Below are positions 45,855 to 54,857 of a stretch of DNA of 64,000 nt, piece after piece. Under the pieces are notes generated by a model. The model made no database searches. It saw only the letters and a program-made list of their open reading frames with translations, and was not told the DNA's origin. Where the stretch lies: assembly GCF_012848175.1 (NCBI RefSeq), contig NZ_CP051651.1, positions 1,550,001 through 1,614,000 of the forward strand, in the 5' to 3' direction. The DNA is from Xanthomonas campestris pv. badrii (GTDB lineage: Bacteria; Pseudomonadota; Gammaproteobacteria; Xanthomonadales; Xanthomonadaceae). The position numbers were made by a program, and so were the translations under genes. Every line of letters begins with the position of its first letter. Position 1 is the stretch's first letter.

Positions 45855-47579
45855 ATGGTCCGGCACGCACGCAATCGGAGCCGGGCGGTGCTGCATGGCT
45901 TCGTCGACACGCTGGTGCCGGCGGACCGGCCGGCCGTCGCACTGTACGTGGCATTGTCGCTGGCGGCCGCATTCGTCGGCAGCCTCGTGGCGGTGTGTCT
46001 GTTGCCGCTGGTGCAACCCGGCCACAGCGTGCAGCTGGCCGGCTATCGGCTGGCCGTGCCCGGTGGCCTGCCGGTGCAGGCAGGCGTGTTTGTGCTCGTC
46101 AGCGTGCTGTTCGCGCTGTTGCGTTGGCACGGCGCGCGGCTGGCCGCACGCCTGACCAGCCGTTATGCGCTGGGCCTGCGCCGGCGCGTGCATGCGGCGC
46201 TGATGGATGCGCCGCTGCCGGCCTTGTCGGGCGCCAGTTCGGCGGAAATCGCCAACGTGCTGACCTACAACATCGAAATCGCAACACAAGGGTTCAGCGC
46301 GGTGTTGCAGCTGCTGGTGGCCGGCATCACCGCACTGGTCAGCGTGTGCGTGGCGGTGTTGATCGTGCCTGCGTTGCTGCTTGCGACACCGCTGCTCGCG
46401 CTGCTGGCATGGCTGGGGCTGCGCATCTCCCGCAGCGATGTACAGGCGCGCATCAGCCGCGACTACGTCGCCGACATGACCCAGCTGTTCTGGTTGAGCG
46501 AGGACTTCCCGCGCCGCCTGCGCCATGTGCGCTCGTTTCAGCGCGAAGCGGTGGAAACCGGGCAGTACGAGCACATGTCCGCCCGCCTGGGAAGCGGATA
46601 CGCGCAGCAGCAGGAACTGGTGGCCGCCAGCCGCCTGGTGCTGGAGCTCACCGCGGTGGCTGCCATTGCCGGCATCCTGGTGCTCGCCAACCTGTGGCAG
46701 GGCGCCGACCGCGCCGCGTTGATCACGGTCAGTCTATTGCTCGGCCGCCTGCTGCCGTACCTGGTCACCACGCGGCAGAGCGTGCAGCAGTTGCGCTCGG
46801 CCTGGCCGGCCCTGCAGCTGTGGCGGCGCTACGTGGATCTGGGCACGGCAGGTGCGCCTGCATCGAATGCGGCTGTCGAACGTTTGCCGGCCGTGCTGCA
46901 TCTGGAGCGCATCGATCTGGCACCGCCGCTGCCCGCGCTTGCGATCGACGGCTTGCTGCTGGCGGCGGGGGAGATGACCCTGGTGGTCGGCCCATCCGGC
47001 GTCGGCAAGAGCAGCCTGATGGACGTGCTGTCCGGGCAAACGCCGCCGCTGCTGTTCGAGGCGCATCTGAGCGGGCGTCGGCTGGATTTTGCCGCCTATC
47101 GACAGCTGATCCGCCATAGCGCCTATGTCAGTCAGGCCGTGCGGCCGTGGCAACGCAACGTGCGCGAGTGCCTGGACTGGGCGCTGCCGGGGACGCCCGA
47201 TGAGCGCATGTGGGACGTGCTGTGCGATGTCGGCCTGGGCGCACGGCTGCAACGCGAGGGGCAGGGCCTGGACACCGTCATCAATGGGCAGGACGGCCGC
47301 CTGTCCGGCGGTGAGTTGCAACGGCTGCTGCTGGCGCAGGTGTTGTTGCGCGCCCCGACCCTGGCGGTGCTGGACGAGGCCACCAGCGCCCTCGATGCGG
47401 ACGCCGAACAGCAGGTCCTGGTGACCCTGCGGCAGCGCTTGCCGCAGACTGCCTTGGTGGTGGTGTCGCACCGCACCAGTCTGGCCGCGGTGGCCGATCG
47501 CACGGTTGCGCTGGGCGGCGCAGCGGTTGCGCAGGCGCAGGGCAGGGTCACGGCCATGGCGACCCGCCGCGGCGCCTGA
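45855..47579 (+). CDS. ABC transporter, fused permease and ATPase (exporter type)
   Basis: 574 residues. Six membrane segments in an exporter-type domain (about 25-310) and an ATP-binding domain with Walker A GPSGVGKS (379-386), signature LSGGE (483-487), and Walker B LAVLDE (503-508). There is no N-terminal C39 peptidase, so it would not itself cut a leader. It probably exports the product of the adjacent cluster. The start is the ATG at 45855; no upstream in-frame start has support. Confidence 0.88.
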   Translation: MVRHARNRSRAVLHGFVDTLVPADRPAVALYVALSLAAAFVGSLVAVCLLPLVQPGHSVQLAGYRLAVPGGLPVQAGVFVLVSVLFALLRWHGARLAARLTSRYALGLRRRVHAALMDAPLPALSGASSAEIANVLTYNIEIATQGFSAVLQLLVAGITALVSVCVAVLIVPALLLATPLLALLAWLGLRISRSDVQARISRDYVADMTQLFWLSEDFPRRLRHVRSFQREAVETGQYEHMSARLGSGYAQQQELVAASRLVLELTAVAAIAGILVLANLWQGADRAALITVSLLLGRLLPYLVTTRQSVQQLRSAWPALQLWRRYVDLGTAGAPASNAAVERLPAVLHLERIDLAPPLPALAIDGLLLAAGEMTLVVGPSGVGKSSLMDVLSGQTPPLLFEAHLSGRRLDFAAYRQLIRHSAYVSQAVRPWQRNVRECLDWALPGTPDERMWDVLCDVGLGARLQREGQGLDTVINGQDGRLSGGELQRLLLAQVLLRAPTLAVLDEATSALDADAEQQVLVTLRQRLPQTALVVVSHRTSLAAVADRTVALGGAAVAQAQGRVTAMATRRGA

Positions 47580-47905
47580 TCGCGCCGCCTCTCCATACAG
47601 CGCTCAGCCGGCGATCTCTTCCAGCGCGCGATTGCGTGTCCGCGGCCCGAACACCGCGATCACGCTCGCCACGATCGTATCGTGCAGCCAGGTGAACGCC
47701 GGCATAGCCAGCGGCCGGCAGATCTTTGCTTGACGGGGAGCATGGGCGTATTGCACATCCTTCGTGCACGGCCGAGGTCGCTGGCTGTCCGCTCCGCTGT
47801 TCGATTGCTGGAATGCTGTAATCCTGCGCAGCGGCCGCAAGGCGACTGGCAAAGCCACCGGTCGGCCCCATCTCCTATGCATCCTCTTTGATCCGGAGTC
47901 ATTCC
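47580..47905. other. Intergenic region between the ABC exporter and the monooxygenase gene
   Basis: 326 bases. It holds the decayed end of a transporter gene on the minus strand (47604-47702). The rest has no supported frame. The right part must contain the promoter of the luciferase-like gene. Confidence 0.5.
47604..47702 (-). pseudogene. Remnant of a major-facilitator sugar transporter (C-terminal end)
   Basis: The last 32 codons, reading VFGPRTRNRALEEIAG before a stop, match the conserved C-terminal PETKGRSLEEI-type motif of MFS sugar transporters. The upstream frame carries no further MFS-like sequence, so this is probably the 3' stump of a lost gene. It marks a past rearrangement at the right edge of the accessory region. 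Confidence 0.5.
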
Positions 47906-48907
47906 ATGACCCCCATTTCCGTGCTCGATCTGGCGCCGGTCTGCGAAGGCAGCGACACCACCCACGCCTTTGCCAACATGCTGGACCTAGCGCAGCACGC
48001 CGAGCGTTGGGGTTATCAGCGCTACTGGCTGGCCGAACACCACAACATGCCGGGGATCGCCAGCGCCGCCACCGCGGTGCTGATCGGCCACGTGGCCGGC
48101 GGCACCAAGACCATTCGCGTCGGCGCCGGCGGCATCATGCTGCCCAACCATGCGCCGCTGCAGGTGGCCGAACAGTTCGGCACGCTGGCCTCGCTGTATC
48201 CGCACCGTATCGACCTGGGCCTGGGGCGCGCGCCCGGCACCGACCAGCCCACCGCACGCGCGCTGCGCCGGTATTTCGACAGCGCCGACCAGTTCCCGCA
48301 GGACGTGGCCGAGTTGCTGCGCTACTTCGCGCCGGCCGTGCCGGGGCAGCTGGTGCAGGCCGTCCCCGGTGCCGGCCTCGACGTGCCGGTGTGGCTGCTG
48401 GGTTCCAGCCTGTTCAGTGCACGGCTGGCGGCGGCCATGGGATTGTCGTTTGCCTTCGCCTCGCATTTCGCGCCCGACGCGATGGATGAAGCGGTGGCGA
48501 TCTACCGCCGCGAATTCCGCCCGTCGGCGCAGTTGGCCAAGCCGCATGTCATGCTGGCCTTGAATGTGGTGGCCGCCGAAACGCAGGCGCAGGCACGCCG
48601 GCTGTTCACCACCCAGCAGCAGAGCTTCGTCAATCTGCGGCGCGGCAAGCCGGGCAAGATTCCAGCGCCGATCGACGACATCGACAGTTTCTGGCAGCCG
48701 CACGAGCGCGCCGGCGTGGAGCGCGCGCTTGCGTGCACGGTGCTGGGCGACGCAGAGCAGGTGGCGCAGGGCGTGGCGGCCTTCATCGAGCGGCATGCGC
48801 CCGACGAGTTGCTGTTCACCGCCAACATCTACGAGCACAGCGCACGTTTGCGCTCGTTCGAAATCGCTGCCGCCGCAGTGCGCGAGCTGGACGTGACCAC
48901 TGCGTGA
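47906..48907 (+). CDS. Luciferase-like flavin monooxygenase (YhbW-type)
   Basis: 333 residues of the bacterial luciferase-like fold. The N-terminus [12 protein letters not shown], the [10 protein letters not shown] segment and the barrel motif [21 protein letters not shown], with LGLGRAPGT, match the YhbW group. These enzymes use FMNH2 or F420; YhbW-type ones are thought to use FMN, with unknown substrates. The ATG at 47906 is preceded by GGAG at good spacing. A PNPOx-fold flavin protein gene follows after 60 bases; the two may be linked. Confidence 0.86.
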   Translation: MTPISVLDLAPVCEGSDTTHAFANMLDLAQHAERWGYQRYWLAEHHNMPGIASAATAVLIGHVAGGTKTIRVGAGGIMLPNHAPLQVAEQFGTLASLYPHRIDLGLGRAPGTDQPTARALRRYFDSADQFPQDVAELLRYFAPAVPGQLVQAVPGAGLDVPVWLLGSSLFSARLAAAMGLSFAFASHFAPDAMDEAVAIYRREFRPSAQLAKPHVMLALNVVAAETQAQARRLFTTQQQSFVNLRRGKPGKIPAPIDDIDSFWQPHERAGVERALACTVLGDAEQVAQGVAAFIERHAPDELLFTANIYEHSARLRSFEIAAAAVRELDVTTA

Positions 48908-48967
48908 TTCACGTCGCTTTGCGCGGCAATCCGCTCAGATGCGTGCACATCCATCAGGAAGGCACGC

Positions 48968-49468
48968 ATGCAACTTCACGAACGCAGCGAGAGCATCAAG
49001 CAGCTGGCCGAATTGATCCGCGGGGTGGACATCGCCATGTTCACCACCGTCTCGGCCGACGGCAAGCTGGTGAGCCGCCCGCTGGGCACGCAGGAAGTCG
49101 AGTTCGATGGCGACCTGTGGTTCGCCACCGCCGCCGACAGCCCGAAGGTGGCAGAAATCGCCGCCGATCCGCGCGTCAACGTGGCCTACGCCTCGGCATC
49201 GAAGAATACCTATGTGTCGGTGGCCGGCACCGCGCAGGTGGTGCACGACCGCGCCAAGATCGAGCAACTGTGGTCACCGGCGATGAAGGTGTTTTTCCCC
49301 GGCGGCAAGGACGACCCAAGCTTGCGCCTGATCCATGTACGCGCCGAATCGGCCGAATACTGGGACGGCCCCAGCGGCCTGCTCGGCAAGGCGCTGTATT
49401 TCGTCATGACCGCCGTCACCGACGACACCGGCAGCCTGTCCGACAACCGCGTGGTCGATCTGAAGTAA
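48968..49468 (+). CDS. PNPOx-fold flavin-binding protein (general stress protein 26 family)
   Basis: 166 residues of the split-barrel pyridoxamine-phosphate-oxidase-like fold: MFTTVSADGKLVSRPLG, DLWFATAADSPKVAEI and FFPGGKDDPSLRLI are the usual conserved strands. Family members bind FMN or FAD and appear in stress regulons. The true substrate is unknown. It lies downstream of the luciferase-like gene. Confidence 0.85.
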   Translation: MQLHERSESIKQLAELIRGVDIAMFTTVSADGKLVSRPLGTQEVEFDGDLWFATAADSPKVAEIAADPRVNVAYASASKNTYVSVAGTAQVVHDRAKIEQLWSPAMKVFFPGGKDDPSLRLIHVRAESAEYWDGPSGLLGKALYFVMTAVTDDTGSLSDNRVVDLK

Positions 49469-49530
49469 GGCACCAACGGGCCACCGCCGGTAAGCGCTGA
49501 ATCGGCTGCTAGCACCGCATAGCGGATATA

Positions 49531-49570
49531 GCCCCTCTCCCGTCGGGAGAGGGGTTGGGGTGAGGGTACG
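49531..49570. repeat. Intergenic GC-rich hairpin repeat
   Basis: Reads gcccctctcccgtcgggaga and then GGGGTTGGGGTGAGGGTACG. The core CCCCTCTCCC/GGGAGAGGGG is a perfect hairpin. The same element, in either orientation, occurs at 59152-59190 and 59301-59339, and shorter forms elsewhere in the window. It probably serves as a transcription stop or is a mobile REP-like element. Confidence 0.75.
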
Positions 49571-49737
49571 GAACTGCAACAAACACCGATAGCCTGCGTT
49601 TTGAGGCTAGCTGGACCAACTGCAGCAACCCGCCCAACAACATCCCCTGCGTACAGCTCAGCACCGGGTAACCCAAACACGCGCAGCGCCAAGAAACATG
49701 CAGGCAAGGACGCTACAACCACGTGCCCCCTCCGGCC

Positions 49738-50409
49738 TTATCGCCAGGCCACCGGCCACCAGCCGACAATCAGGTCCACCAGCTGATCCGAGGTCACGCC
49801 GAACACGGCCACCGAGATCAACGCCGCCGCCCAGCCGGCCAGCAGCAGCGCGCCGTCGCGTTCCAGCAAGGCCAGCGCGAACAACAGCAGGATCAGCCCG
49901 AAAAGATAGTTGGTGAACGGAATCGGCAACGTCAGCAGGATGCCGACCAACACCAGCAGCAACCCGCTAAACACCTGCGCTGGCAGGCGATCCAGCAGCA
50001 CATCCAGGCGTGGCTTGAGCAGGCGGTCCAGCCGCCGCAGGGTGGGCGCAAGCTTGGCCACGAAGCGCTGGCTGGTGCGTCGCCGCGGCCCGCGTTCGCC
50101 AATGAAGCCCGGCACCCACGGTTTGCGCAGGCAGCACATCATCTGCAGCCCGATCAACACGGTCAGCGGGCCGCTGATGCCGCCGGCCACGCCGGGAATC
50201 GGAATGAACGAGGGCAGGATCGCCAAAAACAGGAACACGCCGAACGCGCTCTGTTGCAGATCGGCCAGAATCTCGCGCACGCGCAGCACCTGCTCCGGAT
50301 CGCCATCGCTGAAGGCCGCCAGCAGGCTGCGGATGCCTTCGTTGCGATAGCGCATCTGCTCTTCGTCCGCGTCCCCGGGCGGCGGCCTACCCTCAGCCGA
50401 CGATGTCAT
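49738..50409 (-). CDS. Exopolysaccharide synthesis protein ExoD family
   Basis: 223 residues with four or five membrane segments. The family core reads RVREILADLQQSAFGVFLFLAILPSFIPIPG and GLILLLFALALLERDG. ExoD-type proteins are found near exopolysaccharide genes and affect alkaline and symbiotic fitness in rhizobia; the molecular role is not known. The start at 50409 has GAGG upstream and lies inside the end of corC. The downstream 270 bases are non-coding and hold the hairpin repeat. Confidence 0.82.
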   Translation of the reverse strand: MTSSAEGRPPPGDADEEQMRYRNEGIRSLLAAFSDGDPEQVLRVREILADLQQSAFGVFLFLAILPSFIPIPGVAGGISGPLTVLIGLQMMCCLRKPWVPGFIGERGPRRRTSQRFVAKLAPTLRRLDRLLKPRLDVLLDRLPAQVFSGLLLVLVGILLTLPIPFTNYLFGLILLLFALALLERDGALLLAGWAAALISVAVFGVTSDQLVDLIVGWWPVAWR

Positions 50410-51739
50410 CGCCATCCTCGTCGCCAACCCTGCGCAGCAACAGCTTGTCCACGCGCGCGCCGTCCAGGTCCACGATCTCGATGCGCCAGCCGGCCCAGTC
50501 GAAGAACTCGCCGGCCTGCGGAATCCGCCCGAAGTAATAGATGCACAGCCCGGCCAGCGTGTGGTAATCGCCATCCTCGGCGTCCGGCAATTCGGCGCCC
50601 AGCACTTCGCGCAGTTCTTCCACCGGCAGCGAGCCGTCGATCAGCAGCGAGCCGTCGGCGCGCGTGACCACCAGCGCGTCCTCGTCGGTGTTTTCCACAG
50701 CCTGCAGACGCCCGACCACCGCGCCCATCAGGTCGCTGATGGTCACCAGGCCGCGGATCTCGCCGTATTCGTCCACCACCAGCGCCATCGACTGCTGTTC
50801 TTCGCGGAAGATCTCCAGCAACTTCATCGCATGCGTGGATTCGGACACGAACACCGTGTCGCGCAGCGCCTGGAACAGCTGCGCGCCATGCCCATCCAGG
50901 CGCGTGACCAGCGATTTGACTTCCAGCACGCCGGCGATGTCCTGGTCGCTGCCGCGATACACCGGATAGCGCGAGAATTCGTGTTCGCGCATGACTGCCA
51001 GGTTGCGTTCCGGCTCGGCGTTGGCGTCCAGCCAGGCGATGCGGTTGCGCGGGGTCATCAGGCTGTCGGCGGTGCGGTCGCCCAGCCGCATCACGCGGTT
51101 CATCATGTCGCGCTCGTGCGCGTCGATCACCCCGGCCTCGTGGCTTTCGGCCACCAGCATGCGGATCTCCTCTTCGGTCACCGAGGCCGATTCGTCCTTG
51201 CCCATGCCCAACAGGCGCAGCACCAGCCGGGTGGAGCGCGCCAGCACCCACACGCCGGGCGCGGCAATCCTGGCCAGCCAGGCCATCGGCACCGCGACGA
51301 CGCCTGCGATGTCCTCGGAATTGCGCAGGGCCAGTCGCTTGGGGACCAGTTCGCCGAAGATCAGCGTCAGGAAGGTGATCAGCGCTACCGCCAGCGTGCT
51401 GCCGATCACCACCGAATACGGACGCGGCTTGCCGACCAGCTCGAAGGTGGCCGACAACGCGGGGAACAGCCCCTGCAGCCAGTTGCTGATCGCCTCGCCG
51501 ATCGCCTCGCCACCGAACACGCCGGTCAGGATGCCGATCAGGGTGATGCCGATCTGGACCGTGGACAGGAAGTTTTCCGGGCTTTCGGCCAGCGCCAGCG
51601 CCCGCGCAGCACGCTTGCTGGAGCCGGCCATCTGCTTCAGGCGGCTCTTGCGCGAGGTCATCAGCGACATCTCCGACATGGCGAAGAAGCCGTTCAACAC
51701 GATCAGGGCGATGACGATCAGAAACTCAACCACGGGCAC
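50393..51739 (-). CDS. CorC/HlyC-family membrane protein with CNNM and CBS domains
   Basis: 448 residues starting at GTG with GGGGA nearby. An N-terminal CNNM/DUF21 membrane domain (about 1-190, MSEMSLMTSRKSRLKQ), two CBS domains (about 210-340, DEYGEIRGLVTISDLMG), and the C-terminal CorC-HlyC domain (about 355-440). These proteins move or sense Mg2+/Co2+. Only 17 bases overlap the following exoD-like gene, so the two are probably cotranscribed. Confidence 0.9.
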   Translation of the reverse strand: MPVVEFLIVIALIVLNGFFAMSEMSLMTSRKSRLKQMAGSSKRAARALALAESPENFLSTVQIGITLIGILTGVFGGEAIGEAISNWLQGLFPALSATFELVGKPRPYSVVIGSTLAVALITFLTLIFGELVPKRLALRNSEDIAGVVAVPMAWLARIAAPGVWVLARSTRLVLRLLGMGKDESASVTEEEIRMLVAESHEAGVIDAHERDMMNRVMRLGDRTADSLMTPRNRIAWLDANAEPERNLAVMREHEFSRYPVYRGSDQDIAGVLEVKSLVTRLDGHGAQLFQALRDTVFVSESTHAMKLLEIFREEQQSMALVVDEYGEIRGLVTISDLMGAVVGRLQAVENTDEDALVVTRADGSLLIDGSLPVEELREVLGAELPDAEDGDYHTLAGLCIYYFGRIPQAGEFFDWAGWRIEIVDLDGARVDKLLLRRVGDEDGDDIVG

Positions 51740-52005
51740 GGTCCCCGGTCAATGAAGGGGAGGGCGGGGTTGCATTGCGATGGCCGGCGCGCACGGAGGC
51801 GGGGCGGCAAGCGGGGGGATTAGGGTCGTCTTCCATAGGGTGCACCCGAAGGCGCGAGGGCATGGTAGCAAACCACAGGGTGGTTCGAGCCGGGAAATGC
51901 CGATGTGAAGGCGGTCGGCGGCACCGATATACCCAGACAGGTCATGGAACGGTCATAATTCGCCCTTGGTGCCGTCCTCCCTCGACGGCAGGAAGTTCTC
52001 CACCC

Positions 52006-52632
52006 ATGTTCTCGTTGCAGACCATCTTCGGTTCCGGCAAGCAGTTCTATTCGCTCCTGAACGAAGCGGCGCAGGCCGCCTACGACAGCACCAAGGCCTT
52101 GCACGCCATGATGCGCGAGTCCGACCGGCAGCCCGCGCTGGACGCCTTCAAGCTCGCCCGCCTGCGCGAACGCGCGGCCTCCGACAAGATCGGCCAGGCC
52201 CTGGTGGACAGTTTCATGACCCCGATCGAGCGCGAAGACATCGAAGCGCTGGGCTCGGCGTTGTACAAGATTCCCAAGCAGGTGGAGAAATTCGCCGACC
52301 GCTATTCGCTGGCCACCCAGCACCTGGAACACATCGACTTCGCCCCGCGCGCAGCGATGCTGGAACAGGCGGCCGCGGTGGTGGTGGAAATGGTCGACGA
52401 CCTGCCGCGCATGAACATCGATCGCATGACCGCGCTCAACGACAAGCTGCGCATGCTCGAGAACGAGGCCGACCGGCTGATGCTGGAGCTGTACCGCGAC
52501 ATCTATTCCGGCCGCCTGGACACGCTGCAGATGTTCCTGCTCAAGGAGTTCTTCGAGATCCTGGAAAAAGCCATCGACCGTTGCCGCGAGGCGGGGGTGG
52601 TGGTGTACCAGATCGTGTTGAAGAACAGCTGA
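52006..52632 (+). CDS. Pit accessory protein (DUF47/PhoU-like)
   Basis: 208 residues, all helical. It is of the DUF47 family, a PhoU relative (FYSLLNEAAQAAYDS and LRMLENEADRLMLELYRD), usually encoded next to a Pit-type phosphate transporter. It is thought to restrain or regulate phosphate uptake. The pit gene follows after nine bases. Confidence 0.92.
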   Translation: MFSLQTIFGSGKQFYSLLNEAAQAAYDSTKALHAMMRESDRQPALDAFKLARLRERAASDKIGQALVDSFMTPIEREDIEALGSALYKIPKQVEKFADRYSLATQHLEHIDFAPRAAMLEQAAAVVVEMVDDLPRMNIDRMTALNDKLRMLENEADRLMLELYRDIYSGRLDTLQMFLLKEFFEILEKAIDRCREAGVVVYQIVLKNS

Positions 52633-52641
52633 GGCCGCCGC

Positions 52642-53769
52642 GTGCTTACCCTTGTTCTGGTGGTGATCCTGGCCGCGCTGGTGTTCGAGTTCATCAACGG
52701 CTTCCACGACACCGCCAACTCCATCGCCACCGTCGTCGCCACCAAGGTGCTCTCGCCGGGCTGGGCGGTGATGCTGGCGGCCGGCATGAACCTGATCGGC
52801 GCCCTCACCGGTACCGCAGTGGCGCTGACCATCGCTTCGGGCCTGCTCAACACCAACGTGGTGGACGTCACCCCGCAGGTGATCCTGTGCGCGCTGCTGG
52901 GCGGCATCATCTGGAACCTGATCACCTGGTGGAAGGGCCTGCCCTCGTCGTCCTCGCATGCGCTGATCGGTGGCCTGTGCGGCGCCGGCCTGGCCGCCGC
53001 GCACAACAACTGGGATGCCTTGATCTGGTCGGAGAACATCGGCAACTGGGCCAAGAACAAGGGCCTGTTGTGGAAGGTGTTCGTGCCGATGGTCACCTCG
53101 CCGATCGCCGGTTTCCTGCTCGGCATCGTGGTGATGGTGCTGCTGTGGGCGATCATCGCCGGCATGTCCAGGCTGGGCGGCCCGATCGGGCGGCTGGCAA
53201 GGCCGCGCTGGGTCAACGCCTTCTTCGGCAAGGCGCAGATCGCCTCGGCCGCGTACATGGGTTACGCCCACGGCCACAACGATGCGCAGAAGACCATGGG
53301 CATCATCGCCATGACCCTGATCGGCGCGCAGTCGGCCGGCGCGCTGGACGATCTGCCCGGCTGGCTGGCGTTCCTGCATCCTGGCACTGGCCTTGCGGCC
53401 GGCGACGGCATCCCGATGTGGATCGTGCTGACCTGCGCAGTGGTGATGGCGGCGGGTACCGCGTCGGGCGGCTGGAAGATCATCAAGACGCTCGGCCACA
53501 AGATGGTCAAGCTGCATCCCATCCATGGCTTCGCCGCCGAAACCAGCTCGGCCACGGTGCTGACCATGGCCGCGCATTTCGGCATGCCGGTGTCCACCAC
53601 CCACAGCATCTCCACCGCCATCATGGGTGTGGGCTTTGCCAAAAATCCGCGTTCGCTGCGCCTGGGCGTGATCGAGCGCATCGTCTGGGCGTGGATCCTC
53701 ACCATTCCCGCTGCCGGCGGCGTGGCGTACCTGATCCTGCGCGCCTTCGAACTGTTCGGCTGGACATGA
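52642..53769 (+). CDS. pit: Low-affinity inorganic phosphate transporter Pit
   Basis: 375 residues with about 10 membrane segments and the tandem Pit motif: GFHDTANSIATVV in the first half and AHGHNDAQKTMGIIAM in the second. It moves metal-phosphate complexes with protons. Starts at GTG 52642 with GAGG at good spacing. The two-gene unit DUF47-pit is conserved in gammaproteobacteria. Confidence 0.95.
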   Translation: MLTLVLVVILAALVFEFINGFHDTANSIATVVATKVLSPGWAVMLAAGMNLIGALTGTAVALTIASGLLNTNVVDVTPQVILCALLGGIIWNLITWWKGLPSSSSHALIGGLCGAGLAAAHNNWDALIWSENIGNWAKNKGLLWKVFVPMVTSPIAGFLLGIVVMVLLWAIIAGMSRLGGPIGRLARPRWVNAFFGKAQIASAAYMGYAHGHNDAQKTMGIIAMTLIGAQSAGALDDLPGWLAFLHPGTGLAAGDGIPMWIVLTCAVVMAAGTASGGWKIIKTLGHKMVKLHPIHGFAAETSSATVLTMAAHFGMPVSTTHSISTAIMGVGFAKNPRSLRLGVIERIVWAWILTIPAAGGVAYLILRAFELFGWT

Positions 53770-53877
53770 GTGGTGTCGCGGTGCGGTCATGCGCCGTGAT
53801 CACGATGCAGTGCCATTGGTGCCGGCCGTCCGCGTGCAGCGCGATCGCCGGCGCGCCCTGAGCGAGACCCTTCTTCG

Positions 53878-54639
53878 ATGATGCTGGCATTGGTGTGCGT
53901 GTTGTTCGGGCTTGCCTGGTTGATCGACCGCCGCGGGCTGCGGCGGTTTTCGCGCACGCTGGGCGCGCTCACGCTGGCACTGGTGCTGGCGGTGGGATGC
54001 GGACCGCTGCCATCGTGGATGTTGCAACACCTGCAGCGCACCGGGGTCAACGATTTCAATGCATGGGGTGCGCGCAACGTCATCGTGCTGCTCGGCGCCG
54101 GCACCGTGCGGCCGGAGGGCCCGGATGCGGTGGCCGAGGCCAACCTGTTTGCGTATGGCCGCATCGTCGAGGCGGCACGGCTGTACCAGCAGTGCCATCG
54201 TGGTGGCGGCGACTGCAAGATCGAGATCAGCGGCGGCGATGCGCGAGGCCTTGGCCTGTCCGAAGCGGTGGTCTACCAACGTGTGCTGATGGGGCTGGGC
54301 ATCGACCGCGCGGACCTGATCATGGAACCGTCCAGCATGAACACCTGGCAGAACGCCCAGTTCAGCCAGCCGCTGCTGCGCGCGCATCGGCCCGATCGCA
54401 TCGTGCTGGTGTCGTCGGCCACCCACCTGCGCCGCGCCGAACTGTACTTCCGCCACTTCGGCATCGATGCGGTGCCGGTACGCGCCGACTGGCTGACCGC
54501 CTCGTGGTCGATCCTGCCGCAGAGCTACAACTTCACCCTGGCCGATGTCGCCCTGCACGAGTACCTGGGCATCGCGCGCTATCAGGTCTACCAGTGGTTG
54601 GGGTGGAACGTGGAGGCTAGCGAGCCTGGGGCGTTGTGA
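53878..54639 (+). CDS. DUF218 family protein (YdcF/ElyC-like)
   Basis: 253 residues. One or two N-terminal membrane segments (about 1-50), then a DUF218 domain with NVIVLLGAGTVRPEG, ISGGDARGLGLSEA, SMNTWQNAQFSQ and LVSSATHLRRAELYF. ElyC and SanA of this family affect cell-envelope integrity; some bind SAM or an enzyme cofactor. Its substrate is not known. The last 15 residues have a variable tail. Confidence 0.85.
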   Translation: MMLALVCVLFGLAWLIDRRGLRRFSRTLGALTLALVLAVGCGPLPSWMLQHLQRTGVNDFNAWGARNVIVLLGAGTVRPEGPDAVAEANLFAYGRIVEAARLYQQCHRGGGDCKIEISGGDARGLGLSEAVVYQRVLMGLGIDRADLIMEPSSMNTWQNAQFSQPLLRAHRPDRIVLVSSATHLRRAELYFRHFGIDAVPVRADWLTASWSILPQSYNFTLADVALHEYLGIARYQVYQWLGWNVEASEPGAL

Positions 54640-54812
54640 GTGGGAGTCGGGAGTCGGGATTCGTAACAGCTGGTGCGCTGACGGGTCTGCTCGGGTGATG
54701 TGCTTGCGACGGTGCTTGCCACTTCCAGTTTGACGGCAGCCATGCGGAGCCCCGGCCCGCGCTCGCAGCGCAGGCGCTCCAAGGCACGCGCGCCAGTAGC
54801 GCGCAACCGGTG

Positions 54813-54839
54813 CCTTCTCGCCCCGAGGGGAGAGGGGCT
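54813..54839. repeat. Short form of the GC-rich hairpin repeat
   Basis: CCTTCTCGCCCCGAGGGG followed by AGAGGGGCT, a near-copy of the family with the stem partly changed. It lies 19 bases downstream of the leftward parE and may act as its terminator. Confidence 0.5.
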
Positions 54840-54857
54840 CTCAAAGCTTCCGGGTTC

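Noticed and set aside
51820..53790. A 656-codon open frame on the minus strand
   Set aside because: Antisense to the Pit accessory and Pit genes; no motifs.
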